DNA of 43,550 bases. Origin: Chlorobiaceae bacterium (GTDB lineage: Bacteria; Bacteroidota; Chlorobiia; Chlorobiales; Chlorobiaceae). The stretch is taken from contig JAAXVR010000024.1 of the NCBI GenBank assembly GCA_013335405.1, forward strand, positions 1-43,550, in the 5' to 3' direction. The notes beneath the pieces were generated by a model. That model made no database searches. It was not told the origin of the DNA and saw only the letters and a program-made list of their open reading frames with translations. Both the position numbers and the translations under genes were made by a program. Shown here in pieces: positions 26,352 through 34,122 of this stretch (position 1 is the first letter of the stretch; the number at the start of each line of letters is the position of its first letter).

Positions 26352-26873
26352 ATGAGTAACCCAGCGTATACAGTCATTTTTTACTTGTTTGCGGCCATCA
26401 CCGTTTTTTCCGCCGCTTTCGTGGTATTTTCCCGGAACGTCATCTATTCGGCTTTTTCGCTGCTCTTCACCTTTTTCGGCGCGGCAGCCCTCTATGTGTT
26501 CCTGAGCGCGGATTTCATCGCGGTAACCCAGGTCGTCGTCTACGTCGGCGGCATCCTCGTGCTTCTGCTTTTCGGTGTGATGTTCACGAACAGCATCATG
26601 CAGACCGATCTGAAAACCGATGTGCTGAACATGATTCCGGGCACGGTTCTCCTTGTCGGGATTATCGGCGCGATCCTGTATACCTTCTATTCGACCCACT
26701 CATGGATGCCTTCCTCGACAATGCTGCAGGGCAGCATTGTCGAGCGCATAGGTTTCGAGACCATGTCCGGGTATGTGCTTCCTTTTGAAATGGCATCGAT
26801 CCTGCTCCTTGCAGCGCTTATCGGCGCGGCATTCCTCGCGCGTTTCGACAAGCCCGGAAATAATGAAAAATAA
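26352..26873 (+). CDS. nuoJ: NADH-quinone oxidoreductase subunit J
   Basis: A 173-residue membrane subunit with five helices. The conserved third helix YVGGILVLLLFGVMF contains the pi-bulge region important for coupling, and FFGAAALYVFLSADFIAVTQ precedes it. It lies between nuoI and nuoK, ending 13 bases before the nuoK ATG. Confidence 0.95.
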   Translation: MSNPAYTVIFYLFAAITVFSAAFVVFSRNVIYSAFSLLFTFFGAAALYVFLSADFIAVTQVVVYVGGILVLLLFGVMFTNSIMQTDLKTDVLNMIPGTVLLVGIIGAILYTFYSTHSWMPSSTMLQGSIVERIGFETMSGYVLPFEMASILLLAALIGAAFLARFDKPGNNEK

Positions 26874-26886
26874 GTAGAGAGTGACT

Positions 26887-27204
26887 ATGGAACAGTTGAC
26901 AACAATAGGGATCAATCATTATCTGACGATTTCGGCTTTCCTTCTGGGGTTCGGGCTCTTCGCCGTCATGACCCGGAAGAACGCCATCGTCATCCTCATG
27001 GGGGTGGAGCTTATCCTGAATGCGGCGAACATCAATTTCCTTGCATTTTCGAAATTCAACGGCGGAATGGGCGGCGTGATGTTCAGCCTGTTCGTCATTG
27101 TGCTTGCCGCTGCGGAAGCCGCCATCGCGCTCGCAATCGTTATCAATATTTTCAAACTCTTCAAGAGCGTCGATGTATCGAGCATCGATTCCATGAAAGA
27201 GTAA
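26887..27204 (+). CDS. nuoK: NADH-quinone oxidoreductase subunit K
   Basis: A 105-residue, three-helix subunit. The hallmark is the second helix with two buried glutamates: the first in IVILMGVELILNAANINFL and the second in AAEAAIALAIVI. These carry protons in the antiporter-like chain. The ATG at 26887 is used; a GTG at 26881 in frame would add two residues. A 59-base gap with a T-rich stretch separates it from nuoL. Confidence 0.95.
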   Translation: MEQLTTIGINHYLTISAFLLGFGLFAVMTRKNAIVILMGVELILNAANINFLAFSKFNGGMGGVMFSLFVIVLAAAEAAIALAIVINIFKLFKSVDVSSIDSMKE

Positions 27205-27263
27205 TGGGCGAGCCCGTAAACGCCTTAAGGACTTTATTTTTTTCTTGTAAACACAAATAGAAC

Positions 27264-29564
27264 ATGCACAGTTTAATTCAGTTATCAATAGTCGTACTGC
27301 TGCTGCCGCTGCTCTCTTTCGTCATTCTCATTTTCTTCAACCGGAAGCTGCCGAGAAGGGGAGATTTCGTGGGAGTCGGGATACTCGGCACAGCATTGGC
27401 AATATCGCTCTACATGTTCTGGACGGTTATTGTACAGACTTATGATCCGGCATTCAAACTTGCATGGGATTTCACGTGGATCGATTTCGGCAACGTGCCC
27501 GGTGTCGGCCCGCTCGAGATCCGAATGGGCATTTTCGTCGATAACCTCACGGTCATCATGCTCGCCATGGTTACCCTCATAAGCTTCCTCGTGCATCTCT
27601 ACTCGACAGGGTACATGGCCGGAGACAAGCATTACGGAAGGTTCTTCGCCTATCTCGGCATCTTCACCTTCTCGATGCTCGGCATCGTGCTTTCGGACAA
27701 CCTGTTTTCCATCTACATGTTCTGGGAGCTCGTCGGACTTTCTTCCTACCTGCTCATCGGGTTCTTTTTCGAGAAGCAGAGCGCTGCCGATGCACAGAAA
27801 AAAGCTTTCCTTGTTAACCGTGTCGGCGATATCGGCATGTGGCTCGGTATCCTTATCCTTTATTCCCAGTTCCATACGTTCGGTTACCAGCAGATATTCG
27901 ACAACCTCGCCGCGGGCAAATTCACCATGTCCAACGCCTGGCTGACTGCTGCCGGTATCCTGCTCTTCATGGGTTGCGTCGGAAAGTCCGCACAGCTGCC
28001 GCTGCACATCTGGCTTCCGGATGCGATGGAAGGCCCCACACCGGTTTCGGCGCTTATCCATGCGGCCACAATGGTTGCTGCAGGCGTCTATTTCGTTGCG
28101 CGCATCTTTGCCCTCCTCACTCCTGACGCCCTGCATGTGATCGCCTTCTGCGGCGCTCTGACGGCATTCATGGCGGCAACCATAGCCATCACACAGCATG
28201 ACATCAAGAGGGTGCTGGCATACTCGACCGTTTCACAGCTCGGCTACATGGTACTCGGCCTCGGAGTAGGTGCCTATTCGGCAGCACTTTTCCACCTGCT
28301 TACACACGCATTCTTCAAGGCATGCCTCTTCCTCGGTTCCGGCGCCATCATCCATGCCATGCACCATGAACAGGACATGCGCTGGATGGGCGGACTGCGC
28401 AAGCATATGCCATGGACCTTCGCAACGTTCACATTCGCGACGCTCGCTCTTGCCGGTCTTCCGCTCACCAGCGGTTTCATGAGCAAGGATGCAATCCTCG
28501 CAAGCGCTATCGGTTTTGCGAAAGTTGAAGGCGGGGGTATCTACTATCTCATTCCGGTTCTCGGTTTCTTCTCGGCAATGCTGACCGCATTCTATATGGG
28601 CCGCCAGATCTGGCTTGTCTTCTTCGGAGAGAGCCGCACCCATCTCAAGCCGGCTGAAGAGCATCACGGCCATGATGCACATGCCGCTCACGGCGCGCAT
28701 CACGGTCACAACGACCATGGTCACGAAGAACACCATGGCGTGCACGAGGTTGCCTGGAACATGCGGGCTCCGCTCGTCATTCTCGCATCGCTATCCGTCT
28801 TCGCGGTCTTCTCTCCTGATCCGCTCGACGGGGCAAAAGGGTGGTTCATGCATATGGTGCAGACCCCAGAAACCGTCGTGGGGCGGTATACCACGGAACA
28901 TGCATCCGCAAACCTTTCGGCACCATCTGCTCTTATGGCGGAATCAGTGCAGGCAGAACCGGCACATCATACCATGACCGATGCCGTTCCTGCCGCAAAC
29001 CCCGCACACGGAGCCACGGAAGCAGGGCACGGGGAGTCCGCAGAGGGACATACCTTCTCCGACCACAGACAGGCAGAGCTTGCCCACGAATCTCATGCTG
29101 CCCATTACACCGCGATCATCATCTCGAGTATCATGGTCGTCATCGGTATCAGCATGGCTCTTATCGTCTATGCGTTCAGGATCATCAATCCGGAAAAGAC
29201 CTCCGAAGCCATCAGGCCGCTCTACCTCTTCTCGTTCAACAAATGGTACTGGGATGAAATGTATGAAGCGACCGTCATAAGGTTTTCCATCGTGCTTTCG
29301 AAGATGCTTGCATGGTTCGACGCGAAAATCGTTGACGGCATCGTCAACGGCGTAGCCATCATGACGAGAAATTTCGCTTTCGCAAACGGAAGCTTCGACA
29401 AGTATGTCGTCGACGGCCTTGTGAACTTCACGGCGTTTTTCGTGAACACCACCGGTGCCGTGCTGCGTAAACTGCAGACCGGCAAGGTCCAGACCTATAT
29501 CGTCATGGCCCTTTTCGCGGTCCTCGGGTATTTCGTCTATTACTTAACGAAACTGATCTATTAA
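27264..29564 (+). CDS. nuoL: NADH-quinone oxidoreductase subunit L, with histidine-rich insertions
   Basis: A 766-residue proton-pumping antiporter-type subunit, about 150 residues longer than E. coli NuoL. The core is typical: FWELVGLSSYLLIGFFF with the key glutamate, KSAQLPLHIWLPDAMEGPTPVS with the key lysine, and HDIKRVLAYSTVSQLGYM. Two hydrophilic insertions are histidine-rich. The first (about 460-495) has 14 histidines in 36 residues. The second (about 545-615) is Ala/His/Glu-rich. The lateral helix and last membrane helix follow (about 660-766). NuoL is the distal pump; the insertions may bind metal or buffer protons (inference). Confidence 0.96.
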   Translation: MHSLIQLSIVVLLLPLLSFVILIFFNRKLPRRGDFVGVGILGTALAISLYMFWTVIVQTYDPAFKLAWDFTWIDFGNVPGVGPLEIRMGIFVDNLTVIMLAMVTLISFLVHLYSTGYMAGDKHYGRFFAYLGIFTFSMLGIVLSDNLFSIYMFWELVGLSSYLLIGFFFEKQSAADAQKKAFLVNRVGDIGMWLGILILYSQFHTFGYQQIFDNLAAGKFTMSNAWLTAAGILLFMGCVGKSAQLPLHIWLPDAMEGPTPVSALIHAATMVAAGVYFVARIFALLTPDALHVIAFCGALTAFMAATIAITQHDIKRVLAYSTVSQLGYMVLGLGVGAYSAALFHLLTHAFFKACLFLGSGAIIHAMHHEQDMRWMGGLRKHMPWTFATFTFATLALAGLPLTSGFMSKDAILASAIGFAKVEGGGIYYLIPVLGFFSAMLTAFYMGRQIWLVFFGESRTHLKPAEEHHGHDAHAAHGAHHGHNDHGHEEHHGVHEVAWNMRAPLVILASLSVFAVFSPDPLDGAKGWFMHMVQTPETVVGRYTTEHASANLSAPSALMAESVQAEPAHHTMTDAVPAANPAHGATEAGHGESAEGHTFSDHRQAELAHESHAAHYTAIIISSIMVVIGISMALIVYAFRIINPEKTSEAIRPLYLFSFNKWYWDEMYEATVIRFSIVLSKMLAWFDAKIVDGIVNGVAIMTRNFAFANGSFDKYVVDGLVNFTAFFVNTTGAVLRKLQTGKVQTYIVMALFAVLGYFVYYLTKLIY

Positions 29565-29603
29565 GAGGGATTTATTTTAATCTGAAAACTACAGTCAGGG
29601 AAC

Positions 29604-31241
29604 ATGCTGAGTTTAATCGTATTTCTGCCTATTCTTGCCGGTCTGGTTATTCTTGCCGTGCCTTCATCACAAAAGCAGGTGATCAGGATCATATCGCTGG
29701 TTGCTGCACTTGTGCAGATTGTGCTCGCGATTGTCATCTGGCGAGGGTACGATCCCTCTCTGGCCGGAATTATCGCCGCGCCGGGAGGATCTCCTGCGGG
29801 ATCATTCCAGTTCATCGAACGCGTTCCGTGGATCAGTCTCGATCTGGGCGGGTTCGGCAAACTCAATATCGAGTATTTCCTCGGTGTTGACGGAATTTCC
29901 ATCACGATGGTCATCCTCACCGCACTGATTTCGACTATCGGAGTGCTGTCGAGCTGGACGATCCAGAAACAGGTCAAAGGGTATTTCATCCTCTACAACC
30001 TGCTTGCAACCGCCATGATGGGCTGCTTCGTAGCGCTCGACTTCTTCCTGTTCTACGTGTTCTGGGAAATCATGCTCCTTCCGATGTACTTCCTCATCGG
30101 TATATGGGGTGGTCCGAACCGTGAGTACGCAGCCATAAAGTTTTTCCTCTACACCCTGTTCGGCTCCGTATTCATGCTGCTCGTCATGATCGGCCTCTAT
30201 TTCAGCGTGATTGATCCGGTTACCCATAACCATACGTTCAGCCTTGTCGCGATGGCAAGCCAGGAGAACTATATCAAGGATGCTATCCTCGGACCGGACA
30301 ATGTATTCTGGCGTTATGTCGCATTCATCGTGCTTTTCGTGGGCTTCGCCATCAAGGTGCCTATGTTCCCGTTCCACACCTGGCTGCCTGATGCACACGT
30401 CGAAGCTCCTACACCGATTTCTGTCATTCTTGCAGGCGTGCTTCTGAAACTCGGAACCTACGGCATGATGCGGATCAACTTTCCGCTTTTCCCCGAAGTA
30501 TTCCAGGCTTCGCTTTTTGTGATCGGCGTGTTCGGTGCCATCAATATCATCTACGGTGCTTTCTGTGCACTTGCACAGCAGGATCTCAAGAAAATGGTCG
30601 CCTATTCTTCCATCAGTCACATGGGTTATGTGCTTCTCGGGCTTGCCGCTGCCAACAGCGAAGGTATGCTCGGTGCCCTCTACCAGATGTTCAACCACGG
30701 CACCATCACCGCCATGCTCTTCCTTCTTGTCGGTGTTATCTATGATCGCGCCCATACCCGTCAGATCGACAAATTCGGCGGTCTTGCTTCCTACATGCCA
30801 GTCTACGCCGGTATCGTGACCGTCGCATGGTTTGCTTCGCTCGGTCTTCCCGGACTCAGCGGGTTCATATCCGAAGCGTTCGTATTCGTCGGCGCGTTCA
30901 GCTCCGTTACGACCCGCAATATCGCGATCGTCTCCGTGCTCGGTATCGTTTTCGGTGCAGCTTACCTGCTCTGGTCTCTGCAGAGGATGTTTCTCGGCAC
31001 CAGAAAACCCGATGCAGCATACGACCTCGAGGTTGGTTCCGATGGTCATGAACACATTCATTTCCATGACTGGAAAGGAAAACTCGATCTCGATGGGCGT
31101 GAGCTTGCCATGCTTGTTCCGCTCACCGTGATCATCATCATCCTCGGCATCTACCCGATGCCGGTGATCGGCCTCCTGACGACCAGCATCAACAAGCTTG
31201 TAACCGTGCTGAGCCCGGTCGTCCTGACAACGATGAATTAA
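29604..31241 (+). CDS. nuoM: NADH-quinone oxidoreductase subunit M
   Basis: A 545-residue antiporter-type proton pump with about 14 helices. Key features are GVDGISITMVILTALIS, the glutamate in VFWEIMLLPMYFLIGIWGG, and PFHTWLPDAHVEAPTPISV. A small histidine cluster (HEHIHFHDW, 482-490) lies in a loop between the last helices, echoing the larger ones of NuoL. It follows nuoL by 39 bases. Confidence 0.96.
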   Translation: MLSLIVFLPILAGLVILAVPSSQKQVIRIISLVAALVQIVLAIVIWRGYDPSLAGIIAAPGGSPAGSFQFIERVPWISLDLGGFGKLNIEYFLGVDGISITMVILTALISTIGVLSSWTIQKQVKGYFILYNLLATAMMGCFVALDFFLFYVFWEIMLLPMYFLIGIWGGPNREYAAIKFFLYTLFGSVFMLLVMIGLYFSVIDPVTHNHTFSLVAMASQENYIKDAILGPDNVFWRYVAFIVLFVGFAIKVPMFPFHTWLPDAHVEAPTPISVILAGVLLKLGTYGMMRINFPLFPEVFQASLFVIGVFGAINIIYGAFCALAQQDLKKMVAYSSISHMGYVLLGLAAANSEGMLGALYQMFNHGTITAMLFLLVGVIYDRAHTRQIDKFGGLASYMPVYAGIVTVAWFASLGLPGLSGFISEAFVFVGAFSSVTTRNIAIVSVLGIVFGAAYLLWSLQRMFLGTRKPDAAYDLEVGSDGHEHIHFHDWKGKLDLDGRELAMLVPLTVIIIILGIYPMPVIGLLTTSINKLVTVLSPVVLTTMN

Positions 31242-31280
31242 CCAGAATTGAGAGAGGTAAAAGAATAAACGAAGAGAATT

Positions 31281-32816
31281 ATGTTCGAGCTGCCATCAGG
31301 TGCTGAAATTCAGGCTATCATCGCAAGTCTCAATGCAAGCGTCGGGTATTTCATACCCGAGATATACCTCTCCGTGCTTTTTATGCTCCTGATCGTGATC
31401 GATCTCGTCGCAAAAGGCAGGAAAAACAATCTGCTTTCCCTTACGACCCTCGCAGGTCTGGCGGGAAGTATCTTTTTCATCGTTCCCCAGCATTCGATGA
31501 AGGCAGGGGAGTTCTTTTTCGGGATGTATGTCCTTGACGAGTTCGGACTGTTCTTCAAATATTTCTTTGTGATTTCGGGAATGCTGACCGTCATCGTCAC
31601 CATGGCGGACGAGCAGTTCGACAGCGAGACGAAGAGCATGGGCGAGTACTATGCACTCGTGGTCGCCATGGTGCTCGGCATGATCATGATGGCCTCGTCG
31701 AACGACCTCCTCATGATTTTCCTTTCAATGGAGCTGGTGAGTTTCTCCGCATACATTCTCACCGGTTATTACAAAAGAAATCTCCAATCCTCCGAAGCCG
31801 CGCTGAAGTACCTTGTCTACGGGGCCGTTTCCTCAGGCCTGATGGTTTACGGATTTTCGCTCATCTACGGAATGACCGCCCAGACGAACCTCATCAAAAT
31901 CAGCGCATCGCTTGCCGCCAACGGTTATGATCCCCTGGTGATGATCCTTGCCACGCTGCTCATCATAGCAGGTTTCGGATACAAGATCGGTGCGGTGCCA
32001 TTCCATTTCTGGAGTCCCGACGTTTACGAAGGAGCACCCACACCGATCACCGCCCTGCTTTCCGTCGCATCGAAGGCGGCCGGTTTCGCGCTTCTCGTGC
32101 GCTTCTATTTCGTTTCCGTTCCTCACAGTCTCCAGCCGTATGAGGATATCGTCGGCATCGACTGGCATTCGCTCCTCATCGTCATCGCCGCGGCCTCGAT
32201 GATCTACGGCAACGTCGTTGCGCTCTGGCAGAAAAATGTAAAGCGGCTTCTCGCCTATTCATCCATCGCACATGCCGGTTATCTCCTTCTCGGGATCATC
32301 GTTATGGACAAGTTCGGAACACAGGCGACACTTTTTTACCTGCTTGCCTACTTCCTCATGAACTTCGGCGCCTTCTACATCGTCATTCTCATCGCCAACA
32401 AGACCGGCAGCGAGAACCTCGACGATTACCGCGGACTTGGAAAGAGCATGCCTCTTGCAGGCGGCGCACTGACCGTCTTCCTCATTTCGCTCGTCGGCCT
32501 TCCACCGACGGCAGGATTCATCGGAAAACTGATGATATTCGCCGCCATGCTGAACAAGGGGGATCTCTACATCGTCCTTGCTCTCATCGGTATCCTGACA
32601 AGCGTGATTTCGCTTTATTACTATATGCTTATCCCGCTCAACATGTTTCTGCGCGATTCGCCGCACTCCGAGGAACGGTCGATGGAGCTCTCCTTGCCGT
32701 CCCGCCTGATCATGATCGCTCTTATGGTCCTGACGATCTACTTCGGACTTTACTTCGCGCCGCTTTCGGATTTCGCAAAGTATTCATCGGCACTGTACGG
32801 CATGTCCTTCCAGTGA
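31281..32816 (+). CDS. nuoN: NADH-quinone oxidoreductase subunit N
   Basis: A 511-residue antiporter-type proton pump. It contains FLSMELVSFSAYILTGY (key glutamate), PFHFWSPDVYEGAPTPITA, and VKRLLAYSSIAHAGYLLLGI, all standard for the family. It is the last gene of the operon; a strong terminator follows 23 bases after the stop, before the hydrogenase genes. Confidence 0.96.
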   Translation: MFELPSGAEIQAIIASLNASVGYFIPEIYLSVLFMLLIVIDLVAKGRKNNLLSLTTLAGLAGSIFFIVPQHSMKAGEFFFGMYVLDEFGLFFKYFFVISGMLTVIVTMADEQFDSETKSMGEYYALVVAMVLGMIMMASSNDLLMIFLSMELVSFSAYILTGYYKRNLQSSEAALKYLVYGAVSSGLMVYGFSLIYGMTAQTNLIKISASLAANGYDPLVMILATLLIIAGFGYKIGAVPFHFWSPDVYEGAPTPITALLSVASKAAGFALLVRFYFVSVPHSLQPYEDIVGIDWHSLLIVIAAASMIYGNVVALWQKNVKRLLAYSSIAHAGYLLLGIIVMDKFGTQATLFYLLAYFLMNFGAFYIVILIANKTGSENLDDYRGLGKSMPLAGGALTVFLISLVGLPPTAGFIGKLMIFAAMLNKGDLYIVLALIGILTSVISLYYYMLIPLNMFLRDSPHSEERSMELSLPSRLIMIALMVLTIYFGLYFAPLSDFAKYSSALYGMSFQ

Positions 32817-32839
32817 CAGATGATGGTACACTTCAACAG

Positions 32840-32877
32840 AAAATCCCGTCGCGATCTCTCATACGACGGGATTTTTT
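32840..32877 (+). terminator. Rho-independent terminator of the nuo operon
   Basis: AAAATCCCGTCG at 32840-32851 pairs perfectly with CGACGGGATTTT at 32864-32875 across a 12-base loop and runs into a T-tract. Confidence 0.92.
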
Positions 32878-32897
32878 GTTGGAGAAATAATAAACGA

Positions 32898-32927
32898 TTG
32901 TTACATTGGCTGTAACTATGCTGTATT
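32898..32927 (+). promoter_or_regulatory. Candidate hup promoter with overlapping palindromic operator
   Basis: GTTACA-TTGGC-TGTAAC (32900-32916) is a perfect 6-5-6 palindrome. It overlaps TTGTTA (32898-32903), a possible -35, with CTGTAT/TGTATT as possible -10 at 17-18 bases spacing. It lies about 100 bases upstream of hupS. A dimeric regulator bound here would block or modulate RNA polymerase; the regulator is unknown. Confidence 0.4.
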
Positions 32928-33011
32928 AGCCCCGCTTCTCTTTTCAGAGTATTCCTTTTTTTGTTAGATTTCTTCTTGCGTGTTTTTCATATAAACCGAT
33001 CCTTTCAAAAC

Positions 33012-33016
33012 GGAGG
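33012..33016 (+). promoter_or_regulatory. Strong ribosome binding site of hupS
   Basis: GGAGG five bases before the ATG at 33022, fixing the start of the Tat-signal-bearing small subunit. Confidence 0.8.
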
Positions 33017-33021
33017 TAGTA

Positions 33022-34101
33022 ATGCAAAGCAACCAGACCTTTGCCGAACTGTTCAGGGCCAGGGGTGTAAGCAGGCGGGACTTTCTGAAGTTCTGCTCAC
33101 TTACCTCGGTCTATCTCGGCCTTTCGCCGTCGATGGTACCAAGTGTTGTACACGCCATGGAAAACAAGCCGAGAACTCCGGTACTCTGGCTTCATGGGCA
33201 GGAATGCACCTGTTGTTCAGAATCGTTCATCCGATCCTCCCACCCCACCATCGAGGACCTGCTTTTCAACATGATCTCGCTCGATTACGATGACGTCCTC
33301 AGCGCCGCAGCAGGGCACCAGCTCGAGGCCGTGCGGAAGAATATCATGAAAGAGTACAAGGGTAAATATATTCTTGCTGTCGAAGGAAACATCTCGACAA
33401 AGGATGACGGTGTTTACTGCATGGTTGGAGGTGATTCCTTCCTGAACATCATCAGGGAAACCGCCGCTGATTGCGCAGCCATCATTGCATGGGGCGCCTG
33501 TGCTTCGTTCGGTTGCGTACAGAATGCCGACCCGAACCCTTCCGGTTCGAAACCAATCCATGAAGTCATCAAGGACAAACCGATCGTCAAAGTGCCGGGA
33601 TGTCCTCCGATTTCTGAGGTCATGACCGGTGTCGTCGCCCATTTCCATACCTTCGGAACCCTTCCTGAGCTCGACCGCTTCGGACGTCCGAAAGCTTTCT
33701 ACAATACGAGAATCCACGACAAGTGCTACAGGCGAGCTTTCTTCGATGCCGGCATGTTTGTCCGGAGCTTCGACGATGATGCCACAAGGAAAGGGTGGTG
33801 CCTTTACAAAATGGGATGCAAAGGGCCGACCACCTATAATTCCTGTTCGAAAATCCAGTGGAATGGAGGCACGAGTTTCCCTATCGGTTCAGGCCATCCC
33901 TGCATCGGATGTTCCGAGCCGAATTTCTGGGACAGGGGACCGTTCTACAAGAGGCTTGCTGAAGTTCCGTTCCTCGGAAGCGACAGCAATGCCGACAGGA
34001 TCGGCATGATCGCCGTTGGCGCCGCCGCCGCCGGAGCAGCAGCACATGCTGCCGTGACAGCAGTGAAGAAGACGAAGGAAGAAAAGCACGAAAAAGAATA
34101 A
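33022..34101 (+). CDS. hupS: Uptake [NiFe] hydrogenase small subunit, six-cysteine proximal cluster
   Basis: A 359-residue Fe-S subunit. A Tat signal (SRRDFLKF, 17-24) ends near VVHA (45). The proximal-cluster cysteines are C62, C64, C65, C160, C165 and C194. With cleavage after residue 45 these become 17, 19, 20, 115, 120 and 149, exactly the six positions of O2-tolerant Hyd-1/MBH enzymes with a [4Fe-3S] cluster; standard enzymes have glycine at 19 and 120. Distal ligands are H232, C235, C260 and C266; medial [3Fe-4S] ligands are C275, C294 and C297 with P287. A small-residue hydrophobic C-terminal helix (about 327-348) would anchor it to the membrane. Confidence 0.97.
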   Translation: MQSNQTFAELFRARGVSRRDFLKFCSLTSVYLGLSPSMVPSVVHAMENKPRTPVLWLHGQECTCCSESFIRSSHPTIEDLLFNMISLDYDDVLSAAAGHQLEAVRKNIMKEYKGKYILAVEGNISTKDDGVYCMVGGDSFLNIIRETAADCAAIIAWGACASFGCVQNADPNPSGSKPIHEVIKDKPIVKVPGCPPISEVMTGVVAHFHTFGTLPELDRFGRPKAFYNTRIHDKCYRRAFFDAGMFVRSFDDDATRKGWCLYKMGCKGPTTYNSCSKIQWNGGTSFPIGSGHPCIGCSEPNFWDRGPFYKRLAEVPFLGSDSNADRIGMIAVGAAAAGAAAHAAVTAVKKTKEEKHEKE

Positions 34102-34122
34102 AGCATAACCGGGAGTCAGCAC

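Noticed and set aside
27285-28199. 304-residue open frame antisense to nuoL
   Set aside because: Shadow of nuoL codon bias; composition is that of reversed hydrophobic codons.
29802-31067. 421-residue open frame antisense to nuoM
   Set aside because: Charged, His/Glu-rich shadow of a strongly conserved membrane gene; no family motif and no ribosome binding site.
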